A DNA stretch of 51,571 nt. It comes from JBBSNV01 sp964458605. GTDB lineage: Bacteria > Pseudomonadota > Alphaproteobacteria > Reyranellales > JAQSWP01. The stretch covers positions 1 to 51,571 of the forward strand of contig CAYWLS010000028.1 in assembly GCA_964458605.1 (NCBI GenBank), in the 5' to 3' direction. Under the pieces are notes generated by a model. That model did no database searches. It saw nothing but the letters and a program-made list of their open reading frames with translations, and was not told where the DNA came from. Positions 7,992 to 15,277 of this stretch are shown in pieces. The position numbers and the translations under genes are program-made. Numbering within the stretch: the stretch's first letter is position 1; the number at the start of each line of letters is the position of its first letter.

Positions 7992-8045
7992 GTTCCGCCC
8001 CGCGCCGTGAAAAGAGCGGCGAGACTAGCGGCACCGGCCATATAT

Positions 8046-8060
8046 TGCAAATCATTCTTA
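8046..8060. promoter_or_regulatory. Fur-like box upstream of the iron operon
   Basis: TGCAAAT-C-ATTCTTA, a 7-1-7 dyad close to the alphaproteobacterial Fur/Mur pattern TGCAAATnATTTGCA; the right half departs at three bases. It is 55 bases before the P19-like start codon in an AT-rich patch. Iron repression of the operon is inferred. Confidence 0.45.
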
Positions 8061-8121
8061 ACATCAGTCGCGAGTATAAGTGGCGGAAGTGGCGGGATTC
8101 CGCAGCCGGCCGCGTATCTTT

Positions 8122-8901
8122 TTACCGCGCCGTCAGCACCTCCGGCAGCGGCAGGATGCGGATCTGGGCGGCCTCCAACCCATCGCGCACGGCACGCGCC
8201 ACCGATACGGCCGTCTCCTCGTCGCCATGCACGCAGATCGAATCGATCGGCGTCGGGATCCTCTTGCCGGACAGGGAGAAGATCGCCTGCTCCTCGACCA
8301 TGCGCCGCACATGGTCGAGCGACTGCCGCGCGTCGTGGATCATGGCATGGGGCTTCGAGCGCGGCGTCAGGTTGCCGTCGTCGCCGTAGGTGCGATCGGC
8401 GAACACCTCCTCCGCGACCGGCAGACCGAGCTTCCGCCCGGCCTTGGACATCTGCGACTGCGCCGTGGCCAGGAAGATCAGTGTCGGATCGACCGCCTTG
8501 ATGGCGCGGGCGATCGCTGTGGCCAGATCGGGTTCGACCGAGGCCATGTTGCTGAGCGCGCCATGGGGTTTGACGTGGGTCACGCGCACGCCCTCGGCCG
8601 CCGCGATGCCCATCAGGGCGCCGGTCTGGTAGGCGATCAGGGCTTCGACTTCCGCCGGGCCGAGCTTCATCTGGCGCCGGCCGAAGCCCTGCAGGTCGGG
8701 AAACGAGGGATGCGCGCCGATCGACACGCCATTGGCCCTGGCCAGCTTCACCGTTTCGCGCATGACGGTGGGATCGCCACCGTGGAAACCGCAGGCGACG
8801 TTGGCCGACTTGACGATGCCCAGCATGGCGGCATCGTTGCCCATCTTCCAGGCGCCGAAGCTTTCGCCCAGGTCGGAGTTGAGGTTGATCGTGTTGGCCA
8901 T
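8122..8901 (-). CDS. pxpA: 5-oxoprolinase subunit A (LamB/YcsF family)
   Basis: 259 residues, full length. It begins with the family hallmark INLNSDLGESFG, followed by ANVACGFHGGDP, HPSFPDLQGFGRR, THVKPHGALSN and CVHGDEETAV. With PxpB and PxpC it opens the ring of 5-oxoproline using ATP to give glutamate, a cytosolic damage-repair step. A ribosome site GCAGGAGGATG precedes the ATG. It is separated from pxpBC by a VOC gene and a cytochrome c gene on alternating strands, so it is transcribed separately. A long double hairpin lies just upstream. Confidence 0.95.
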   Translation of the reverse strand: MANTINLNSDLGESFGAWKMGNDAAMLGIVKSANVACGFHGGDPTVMRETVKLARANGVSIGAHPSFPDLQGFGRRQMKLGPAEVEALIAYQTGALMGIAAAEGVRVTHVKPHGALSNMASVEPDLATAIARAIKAVDPTLIFLATAQSQMSKAGRKLGLPVAEEVFADRTYGDDGNLTPRSKPHAMIHDARQSLDHVRRMVEEQAIFSLSGKRIPTPIDSICVHGDEETAVSVARAVRDGLEAAQIRILPLPEVLTAR

Positions 8902-8927
8902 GGCATCCTCCTGCACCTGGGCAAGCC

Positions 8928-9064
8928 TAGAGCAAATCACCTTTTGACGGAATCGTTCCGGATTGCGTCAAAAGGTGTGAATTTGCTCTACACTTGAGGA
9001 ATAGAGCGGATTCACGCGATCGGATGGAAGCGTTGCCGCGCTTGCGTCCGATCGTGATCCGCTC
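8928..9064. repeat. Double long-hairpin intergenic element
   Basis: Two adjacent imperfect palindromes. The first, 8928-8990, pairs TAGAGCAAAT..CACCTTTTGACG with CGTCAAAAGGTG..ATTTGCTCTA. The second, 9004-9064, pairs GAGCGGATTCACGCGATCGG with CCGATCGTGATCCGCTC. Both begin with a near-identical TAGAGC word. A short GCGCC-TTT-GGCGC hairpin follows at 9067-9079. Elements ending in TTTGCTCTA are familiar as dispersed palindromic repeats in alphaproteobacteria. Confidence 0.8.
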
Positions 9065-9100
9065 CAGCGCCTTTGGCGCGGCCGGACTACAATCGCGGCC

Positions 9101-9445
9101 ATGAAGCTGGCCATGAGCCGCATCGTCATCTTCACCCCCAACCTGGAGCGCATCACGGCATTCTACCGCGACGTGCTGGGGCTGAAGCTGCGCGTCGACG
9201 AAACGGGCTACCGGGAATTCGATGCCGGCGCCTGCGGCATCGCCCTGCACAACGGCACGGCCAGCCCCGGCCGGCGCCCGCCCAAGATCGTCTTCCACGC
9301 CCGCGATGTCGCGAAGCTGCGCGCGGCACTGGTGGCGCGCGGCACCAGGCTGGGCAAGATGATGAGCGGGCGCGGCCTGACCCGCTGCGAAGGCCAGGAT
9401 CCCGACGGCAATCCCTATCAGCCGTCCGATCGCGACTTCGCCTGA
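9101..9445 (+). CDS. VOC-superfamily (glyoxalase-like) protein
   Basis: 114 residues, one VOC domain with paired beta-alpha-beta-beta-beta modules. It opens MSRIVIFTPNLERITAFYRDVLGLKLRVDE, typical of these proteins, and ends CEGQDPDGNPYQPSDRDF. Members bind a metal and act as isomerases, dioxygenases or resistance proteins; the substrate cannot be told. An internal ATG four codons downstream (MSRIV) is an equally plausible start. It lies between pxpA and a cytochrome c gene, convergent with the latter. Confidence 0.82.
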   Translation: MKLAMSRIVIFTPNLERITAFYRDVLGLKLRVDETGYREFDAGACGIALHNGTASPGRRPPKIVFHARDVAKLRAALVARGTRLGKMMSGRGLTRCEGQDPDGNPYQPSDRDFA

Positions 9446-9467
9446 GGAATCGCCGTCAGCGCCTCGC

Positions 9468-10322
9468 TCAATGCACCGCGTTGTGCACCGGCTTCAGCGA
9501 GCGCAGATAGGCCACCACCGCATCGAGATCGGCCTGGCTCATCTTGGCGTAATAGGCAAAGCCCATCGGCGGGTTGAGCGGCGTGCCGTCGGCGCGGATG
9601 CCCTGGGTGATGGCGCGCTTGATCTGCGCATCGGTCCACTTGCCGATGCCGGTCTGCTGGTCGGGCGTGATGTTGGCCGACAGCGACAGCCCCCACGGTC
9701 CGCGAATCTCCAGCCCACCCGCCCCCAGGCGATGCTCGAAGTCGAAGCTCATGTCCTTGTTCATCGGCGTGTGGCATTCGACGCAATGGCCGAGCGGTCC
9801 GGCCAGGTAGGCGCCGTAGGCGACCTTGCTGTCGCGCGGCACGTCGGGCACGGAGGTCACCGGCGGACCCCAGGCCGGCGGCAAGGGGAAATCGTATTTC
9901 GAGGCCTTCACCTTGTTGGCGATCGGCTTGACGGTGCGCAGATAGGCCACCACCGCGGCGATGTCGCTGTCGGAAATCTTGCGATACTGGCCGAACGGCA
10001 TGGGCGGCCCGATCAGGCTGCCGTCGGGACGCTTGCCTTCGCGGATCGCGGTGGCGATCTGCGCGTCGGTCCAGTTGCCGATGCCGGTCTCCTTGTCCTG
10101 GGTGATGTTGGCGGAATAGGCCAGCATGCCCTGGTCCTTGAATTCCATGCCGCCCGCCAGGTCCATGCCCGGCAGCGGACCCTTGGGCCCCTGCTGGGTG
10201 TGGCAGTTGCCGCAGCCCATGATGCCGTTGACCAGATAGGTGCCGCGCTCCAGCGGCGTCTCCGCCCGCGCCGCCGTCGCCACGACCAGCAGCGCGATCG
10301 CCATGCCCAAACCGATTTTCAT
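9468..10322 (-). CDS. Periplasmic diheme c-type cytochrome
   Basis: 284 residues with a signal peptide (1-20, ending AARA) and two cytochrome c domains, each with a heme site: CGNCH (C37, C40, H41) and CVECH (C180, C183, H184). Each domain has its distal methionine region (GPPMPFGQYRKISDSDIAAVVAYLR and NPPMGFAYYAKMSQADLDAVVAYLR). The two halves are recognisable repeats of each other. It resembles the diheme subunits paired with periplasmic dehydrogenases, but no dehydrogenase is adjacent. It is divergent from pxpB with a 77-base gap. Ribosome site GGGGGGAGCGGAC. Confidence 0.9.
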   Translation of the reverse strand: MKIGLGMAIALLVVATAARAETPLERGTYLVNGIMGCGNCHTQQGPKGPLPGMDLAGGMEFKDQGMLAYSANITQDKETGIGNWTDAQIATAIREGKRPDGSLIGPPMPFGQYRKISDSDIAAVVAYLRTVKPIANKVKASKYDFPLPPAWGPPVTSVPDVPRDSKVAYGAYLAGPLGHCVECHTPMNKDMSFDFEHRLGAGGLEIRGPWGLSLSANITPDQQTGIGKWTDAQIKRAITQGIRADGTPLNPPMGFAYYAKMSQADLDAVVAYLRSLKPVHNAVH

Positions 10323-10399
10323 GTCCGCTCCCCCCAAAGCGCCAGATGGCGCAAAAGTCCTAGTCGAAGTGCCGACAAATGCAACGCCAATCCGCTAAC

Positions 10400-11167
10400 A
10401 TGCCTGACAGTTCAAGGATTGCGATTCGCTACGTGACGATAAAATTGCTCTCCGCCGGCGACGGCGCTTTCGTCGTCGAATTCGGCGACACGATCGACCG
10501 GCCGACCAACGCTCGGGTCATGGCCCTGCACCGCGCCATCGCCCAGGCGCGGGCCGAGGGCGGTCTTGAAGGCGTGGTCGAGACCGTGCCCACCTTCCGC
10601 TCGCTGATGGTGCAGTACGATCCGCTGCACACCAGCCGCTACGACCTGGAGGCACCGGTGCTGGCGCTGGCGCAGGCCCACGCCACCCAAAGCGCGGCCG
10701 GCCGGCGCTGGCGCATCCCGGTGTGCTACGACGGCGAGCTGGCGCCCGATCTCGACGAGGTGGCTGAGCGCACCGGACTGTCGCGCGATCGGGTGATCGA
10801 GCGGCATCTGGGCGCCACCTTCTTCGCCTATGTGCTGGGCTTCATGCCGGGCTTCGCCTATCTGGGCGGCCTGCCCAGGGAATTGGAGCTGCCGCGCCGC
10901 AGCGAGCCGCGCGTGCGGGTGCCGAAGAATTCGGTGGCTATCGCCCAGGCGCTGACCGCGATCTATCCCTGGGAAAGCCCGGGCGGCTGGCACCTGATCG
11001 GCCGCACGCCGATCGCGCTGTTCGACCTGCGCCGGCCGCAGCCGATCCTGTGGGCGGCGGGCGACGAGGTGGTGTTCGCCCGCATCGACCGCGCCCGCTT
11101 CGACGCCATCGCCGGCGCCGTCGAGGCCGGCGCGTTCGATCATGATGCGCTCGAGGTGGGGCGATGA
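10400..11167 (+). CDS. pxpB: 5-oxoprolinase subunit B
   Basis: About 255 residues of the KipI/PxpB family. Key motifs are LSAGDGAFVVEFGD near the start, FFAYVLGFMPGFAYLGGLP and RVPKNSVAIAQALTAIYPWESPGGWHLIGRTP. It forms the ATP-dependent 5-oxoproline opening complex with PxpA and PxpC. The start is uncertain: the ATG at 10400 is chosen, but a GTG at 10433 (VTIKLLSAG) fits family length and has AAGG upstream. The stop overlaps the pxpC start by four bases (ATGA), showing translational coupling. Confidence 0.93.
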   Translation: MPDSSRIAIRYVTIKLLSAGDGAFVVEFGDTIDRPTNARVMALHRAIAQARAEGGLEGVVETVPTFRSLMVQYDPLHTSRYDLEAPVLALAQAHATQSAAGRRWRIPVCYDGELAPDLDEVAERTGLSRDRVIERHLGATFFAYVLGFMPGFAYLGGLPRELELPRRSEPRVRVPKNSVAIAQALTAIYPWESPGGWHLIGRTPIALFDLRRPQPILWAAGDEVVFARIDRARFDAIAGAVEAGAFDHDALEVGR

Positions 11168-12213
11168 GCGCGGCCCTATTGGTGCGCGAGCCCGGCCTGT
11201 TCACCACCCTGCAGGATCTGGGCCGGTTCGGCGCCCAGGCGCTGGGCATGCCGGTGGCTGGCGCCATCGATCCGCTGGCGCTGCGCCTGGCCAATGCGCT
11301 GGTCGGCAATGCCCAAGGGATGGGCGCGCTGGAGATCGGCTTCATGGGCCCGACCCTGGAGGTCGCCGCCGACAGCGTCCGCGTGGCGGCGGTCGGCGCC
11401 ATCCAGTTGGCCCTGCTGCAGGACGGCGCCGAGAAACCCCTGACGGTCAACCAGAGCCATCGCCTCGACCGTGGCCAGGTACTGAAGCTGGGCTTCGTCA
11501 GCGGCGCGGCCTATGCCTATCTGGCGATCGAGGGTGGCTTCGCTGTTCAGCCGTTCATGAACAGCCACAGCACCTATACCCGCGCGGGCCTGGGCGGCTT
11601 CGCCGGCCGCAAGCTCGCCGCCGGCGACGCGCTGCCACTGGCGCGCAACGAGGTCGCAACGCGCAGCGAGCTGGCGGCAACCTCGCCCATGCCCTATGGC
11701 GACGGCCCCATTAAAGTGGTGTGGGGACCGCAGCAGGATTTCTTCACCGACGATGCGCGCGCGACCTTCCTCGCCAGCGGCTACGTCGTCAGCAAGGAGG
11801 CCGATCGCATGGGCCTGCGGCTCGACGGGCCCAGGCTCGAACACAGCAAGGGTGCCGACATCGTGTCCGACGCCATCGCCACCGGCTGCATCCAGGTGCC
11901 CGGCGCGGGCACGCCGATCGTGCTGCTGGCCGACCACCAGACCATCGGCGGCTATCCCAAGATCGCCACCGTCGCCTCGGCCGAGCTGCCGCGCGTCGGC
12001 CAGCTGACGCCGGGCAGCAAGCTGCGCTTCGCCGCCGTCACCGTCGCCGAAGCGGAGAAGCTGCGCCGCGACCAGGAAGCCGCCTTCGCCCGGCTGGTGG
12101 CGTCGCTGACGCCGGCGCGGCCACCGGGCGGCATCGACCTCGACGCGCTGGGCAGCGCCAATCTGATCGATGGCATGATCGATGCTCAATCCGAGCACGA
12201 CCAGTCGGCGTAG
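11164..12213 (+). CDS. pxpC: 5-oxoprolinase subunit C (biotin-dependent carboxylase-like domain)
   Basis: 349 residues of the KipA/PxpC family. It begins VREPGLFTTLQDLGRFGAQALGMPVAGAIDPLALRLAN, a very conserved start, with later YLAIEGGF, KVVWGPQQDFFTDDA, SKEADRMGLRLDGP and the ending region ADHQTIGGYPKIATV. It is the partner of PxpA and PxpB and shares the ATGA overlap with pxpB. Its stop lies six bases from the stop of the convergent antitoxin gene. Confidence 0.94.
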   Translation: MSAALLVREPGLFTTLQDLGRFGAQALGMPVAGAIDPLALRLANALVGNAQGMGALEIGFMGPTLEVAADSVRVAAVGAIQLALLQDGAEKPLTVNQSHRLDRGQVLKLGFVSGAAYAYLAIEGGFAVQPFMNSHSTYTRAGLGGFAGRKLAAGDALPLARNEVATRSELAATSPMPYGDGPIKVVWGPQQDFFTDDARATFLASGYVVSKEADRMGLRLDGPRLEHSKGADIVSDAIATGCIQVPGAGTPIVLLADHQTIGGYPKIATVASAELPRVGQLTPGSKLRFAAVTVAEAEKLRRDQEAAFARLVASLTPARPPGGIDLDALGSANLIDGMIDAQSEHDQSA

Positions 12214-12219
12214 ATTCAG

Positions 12220-12549
12220 TCAGCGGACGATCACCGACATTTCGCCCTGCCCGCGCCGGGTCGGTTTGACGGTGATTTCCACGTCCTGGCCCAAGGCCGT
12301 CAGGAATTCCATCAGCCGCTCAAGCGAAAACGCGCCGGATTGGCCGCGCATCAGGCTGGACACGTGCGGCTGCTTGATGCCCAGAATTTCGCCGGCAGCC
12401 GCTTGCGTCAGCTTGCGCTTCTTTATCAAGCGGTAGATCTGCAGCGTCAGATGCGCTTTGAGCTGCTCGCGCCCGGCCTTGGCGAAGCCCAGATCGGCGA
12501 ACACATTGCCGCTGCCCTCTTCGATTGCAATTCGGGATTTCTTGGCCAT
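12220..12549 (-). CDS. XRE-family antitoxin (HigA/Gp49-partner type)
   Basis: 109 residues. An N-terminal extension (MAKKSRIAIEEGSGNVFADLGF) is followed by a helix-turn-helix of the Xre type at about 40-80 (LIKKRKLTQAAAGEILGIKQPHVSSLMRG) and SLERLMEFLTALGQDVEITVKP. This is the standard COG5606-type antitoxin that represses its own operon and neutralises a Gp49/HigB-like RNase. Its ATG overlaps by one base (TGATG) the stop codon of the ancestral toxin reading frame upstream. The antitoxin looks intact while the toxin is not. Confidence 0.87.
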   Translation of the reverse strand: MAKKSRIAIEEGSGNVFADLGFAKAGREQLKAHLTLQIYRLIKKRKLTQAAAGEILGIKQPHVSSLMRGQSGAFSLERLMEFLTALGQDVEITVKPTRRGQGEMSVIVR

Positions 12550-12905
12550 CAGCTTTGCCTTTCACGATAATCCTGCTCCGCAGCCGCCAGGCGACGCCGG
12601 ATCAGGTCGATATCGGCCTTCGGTGCGGCAATCCTCTCTTCGATTTCTTCCGGAACGCGTGCAGCACGTAGATGGCGCTGGCAAAGCGCACCGTATAGAT
12701 CGCACGATAAGCATCGCCCTCCTGCGACGCGACGATTTCCAACACCGAGCGGCCGCCGAATCCCTTCAAGGCTTTGATCGACGGATATTCCTCGCCGCAC
12801 TGGGCGGCATAGAGCGCCTGACCGACATGACGCTGAACCGATCTCGGCAGCGCCTTCAAGGCGCGGCGGGCGGACCCACAAAGCCGGTCTCGGCTTTTGC
12901 TCCAC
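12549..12905 (-). pseudogene. Gp49/HigB-type toxin gene with two frameshifts
   Basis: The toxin family pattern is split over two frames. VEQKPRPALWV (starting at GTG 12905; an ATG at 12926 is also in frame) and the end IAAPKADIDLIRRRLAAAEQDYRERQS share one frame. The middle, SARRALKALPRSVQRH through GDAYRAIYTVRFASAIYVLHAFRKKSKRG, is in another. The breaks are near 12870 (a WVGS-like junction lost, about five bases missing) and near 12645 (one base missing in a Gly codon before IAAPK). The two shifts cancel, and the restored frame ends exactly on the antitoxin start. As sequenced, no full toxin is made; the longest middle-frame product starts at a TTG and lacks both ends. Sequencing error at one site is possible, at both less so. 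Confidence 0.75.
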
Positions 12906-12911
12906 TATATT

Positions 12912-12939
12912 ATTATACGTATTCATGTATAAACGGCAA
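12912..12939 (-). promoter_or_regulatory. Sigma-70-like promoter and operator dyad of the toxin-antitoxin locus
   Basis: On the minus strand: -35 TTGCCG, 16-base spacer, -10 TATAAT, just before the toxin relic, in a strikingly AT-rich patch. A dyad TATAC-N8-GTATA (12914-12931) overlaps the -10 and spacer and is a natural site for antitoxin autorepression. Confidence 0.6.
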
Positions 12940-13001
12940 GCTTGTTGTCCCCATCCGGTCCAATGGCTACCGTGACCGGACCGGAATCGAGGGAATGCGC
13001 C

Positions 13002-14549
13002 ATGAGCTGGCAGAAGGAAATGGACGAGCTGCGCCGCCGCCAGGCGATGGCGCAGCAGATGGGCGGGCCGGACAAGGTCAGGCGCCAGCACGACGGCGGC
13101 CGGCTCACCGTGCGCGAGCGCATCGACAAGCTGCTCGATCCCGGCTCGTTCCACGAGATCGGCGCCATCGCCGGCCGCGCCGAGTACGACGACAACCAGG
13201 CGCTGAAGCAGCTCACCCCGTCCAACAACGTGTTCGGCCGCGGCCGCATCGACGGCCGCCCGGTGATGGTGTCGGGCGACGACTTCACGGTGCGCGGCGG
13301 CTCGGCCGACGCCACCATCCGCGAGAAGAACCTGATGGCCGAGCAGATGGCCAATCAGTACCGCCTGCCGATCGTGCGGCTGATCGAGGGCTCCGGCGGC
13401 GGCGGCTCGGTCAAGACCATCGAGACCACCGGTCGCGCCAACGTACCCCAGGTCAAGGGCTGGGAGTGGCCGGTGCTGAACATGGGCACGGTGCCGGTGG
13501 TGGCGCTGGGCCTGGGCTCGGTCGCCGGGCTGGGCGCGGCGCGGCTGGCGGCGGCGCATTATTCGGTGCTGGTCAAGGACATCGCCGCCATGTTCGTGGC
13601 CGGTCCGCCGGTGGTGAAGCGGCTGGGCCAGGATCTCGACAAGCAGCAGCTCGGCGGCTGGAAGATTCACACGTCCAATGGTGCCGTCGACGATGCGGCA
13701 GAGACCGAAGAAGACGCCTTCGCCAGGGCGCGCCGGTTTCTCTCCTACCTGCCGTCCTCGGTGTTCGAGCTGCCGGCGCGTGGCCCTCAGAGCGACGATC
13801 CCGGCCGGCGCGAGGAATTCCTGTTCGACGTCGTGCCGCGCGACCGGCGCAAGGTCTACAAGATCCGCCCGATCGTCGAGGCGGTGGCGGACAGGGACAG
13901 CTTCTTCGAGATCGGTCGCCACTGGGGCCGCTCGGTGGTGACCGGCTTGGCGCGGCTCGACGGCTGGCCGGTGGCGGTGATGGCCTCGGACCCGTACCAC
14001 TATGGCGGCGCCTGGACCGCCGACGCCTCGCAGAAGGTGATGCGCTTCGTCGACCTGGCCGAGACCTTCCACCTGCCGGTGCTGAACCTGTTCGACTGCC
14101 CGGGCTTCCTGATCGGGCTGGAGGCCGAGCAGTCGGCGGTGATCCGCCACGGCGTGCGCGCCATGTCGGCGATCTACCAGAGCACGGTGCCGTGGTGCAC
14201 GGTGATCCTGCGCAACGCTTTCGGCGTGGCGGGCGCGGCGCATCAGAACAGCGGCCGGGTGTCCTATCGCTATGCCTGGCCGTCGGGCTATTGGGGTTCG
14301 CTGCCGCTGGAAGGCGGCATCGAGGCGGCCTATGCCGCCGACCTGGCCGCCGCGCCCGATCCCAAGGCCAAGCTGGCCGAGATCGAGGACCGGCTCAACA
14401 AGCTGCGCTCGCCGTTCCGCTCGGCCGAGGCGTTCTGGATCGAGGAGATCGTCGATCCGCGCGACACGCGCAAACTCGCCTGCGAATTCGCCAACCTGGC
14501 CGCGCCTTTGCGGACGCCGGGCAAGGCCTCGTTCCAGATGCGGCCTTGA
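13002..14549 (+). CDS. Acyl-CoA carboxylase carboxyltransferase subunit (PccB/MccB-like)
   Basis: 515 residues of the biotin-dependent carboxyltransferase beta family: an N-half starting WQKEMDELRRRQAMAQQMGGPDKVRRQ..GRLTVRERIDKLLDPGSFHEIG and a C-half with FDCPGFLIGLEAEQSAVIRHG and AAHQNSGRVSYRYAWPSG. It would transfer carboxyl from biotin to an acyl-CoA in the cytosol. No biotin carboxylase or biotin carrier gene is in the window, so the partner must be elsewhere. The start ATG follows GAGGGAATG; a longer in-frame start at 12942 has no homology support. It is divergent from the toxin relic. Confidence 0.9.
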   Translation: MSWQKEMDELRRRQAMAQQMGGPDKVRRQHDGGRLTVRERIDKLLDPGSFHEIGAIAGRAEYDDNQALKQLTPSNNVFGRGRIDGRPVMVSGDDFTVRGGSADATIREKNLMAEQMANQYRLPIVRLIEGSGGGGSVKTIETTGRANVPQVKGWEWPVLNMGTVPVVALGLGSVAGLGAARLAAAHYSVLVKDIAAMFVAGPPVVKRLGQDLDKQQLGGWKIHTSNGAVDDAAETEEDAFARARRFLSYLPSSVFELPARGPQSDDPGRREEFLFDVVPRDRRKVYKIRPIVEAVADRDSFFEIGRHWGRSVVTGLARLDGWPVAVMASDPYHYGGAWTADASQKVMRFVDLAETFHLPVLNLFDCPGFLIGLEAEQSAVIRHGVRAMSAIYQSTVPWCTVILRNAFGVAGAAHQNSGRVSYRYAWPSGYWGSLPLEGGIEAAYAADLAAAPDPKAKLAEIEDRLNKLRSPFRSAEAFWIEEIVDPRDTRKLACEFANLAAPLRTPGKASFQMRP

Positions 14550-14582
14550 GGGCCGCCACTCTTCACAGCAGGGAGTAGTCCA

Positions 14583-14945
14583 ATGGTCACCGCGAAATAC
14601 GTCGACGGCTTCGTCTTGCCGTTGCCGAAGAAGAACCTCGCCGCCTATCGCAAGCTGGCAACCGTCGCCGCCAAGGTGTGGCGCGAGCATGGCGCGCTGG
14701 AGTATCGCGAATGCGTGGGCGAGGACATCGCCGTGAAATTCGGCGTGCCGTTTTCGGCCAATCTCGCGTTGAAGCGCGGCGAGGTTCCGGTGTTTTCCTG
14801 GATTTCCTACAAATCGCGCAAACACCGCGATCAGGTCAACGCCAAGGTCATGGCCGATCCGCGCCTGCATATGGACGGCAAGAAGATGCCGTTCGACGTC
14901 AAGCGCATGGTCTATGGCGGGTTCGACGTGCTGGTCGGATTCTAG
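14583..14945 (+). CDS. DUF1428 family protein
   Basis: 120 residues. The sequence is diagnostic for DUF1428: KYVDGFVLPLPKKNLAAYRKLA, then FSWISYKSRKHRDQVNAKVMADPRL and KKMPFDVKRMVYGGFDVLV. The fold is a ferredoxin-like dimeric alpha-beta barrel; the function is unknown. It is 33 bases after the carboxyltransferase with a clear ribosome site (CAGGGAG). The last four bases overlap the convergent secreted-protein gene. Confidence 0.9.
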   Translation: MVTAKYVDGFVLPLPKKNLAAYRKLATVAAKVWREHGALEYRECVGEDIAVKFGVPFSANLALKRGEVPVFSWISYKSRKHRDQVNAKVMADPRLHMDGKKMPFDVKRMVYGGFDVLVGF

Positions 14946-15277
14946 TCGACCTTGTAGTTGACCGGCGCGTCGCCCTTGTTCTGCAGCTTGACCTTCTTGC
15001 CGTGATAGCTGGCGGAATAGCCCACGCGCTGGTTGGGATCGATGGTCAGTTGCTTGACCACGGTGCCGCTGGCGCCGGGGCCAATGACCTCGACCGTCTC
15101 GCTCTTCTTGGCGTCGTGCCAGAAGAAGAAGGACGAGAAGCTGTCGGCGTCGCTATCGACCTCGACGCTGGCGCCCGGCGCCAGCACGCCTTGCTGATCG
15201 GCCAGGGCGAGCCCGGCGCCCATCACAATAGCCGCCAGCACGGTCCCGACGGCCAGCAGCGCGGCTTTGCTCCTCAT
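14942..15277 (-). CDS. Small secreted protein of unknown function
   Basis: 111 residues with a good signal peptide (MRSKAALLAVGTVLAAIVMGAGLALA, about 26 residues). The mature part is beta-rich: VLAPGASVEVDSDADSFSSFFFW, KQLTIDPNQRVGYSASYHGKKVKLQNKGDAPVNYKV. This looks like a small immunoglobulin-like or emp24-like beta-sandwich. I do not recognise a family. The start overlaps the stop of the epimerase gene (ATGA), so it is translationally coupled as the last gene of a four-gene leftward operon. Ribosome site CAGGAG. Confidence 0.75.
   Translation of the reverse strand: MRSKAALLAVGTVLAAIVMGAGLALADQQGVLAPGASVEVDSDADSFSSFFFWHDAKKSETVEVIGPGASGTVVKQLTIDPNQRVGYSASYHGKKVKLQNKGDAPVNYKVD

Noticed and set aside
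12549..14870. A long minus-strand frame covering the carboxyltransferase and the toxin relic
   Set aside because: Most of it is antisense to the carboxyltransferase. Only the parts below 12926 belong to the toxin relic.
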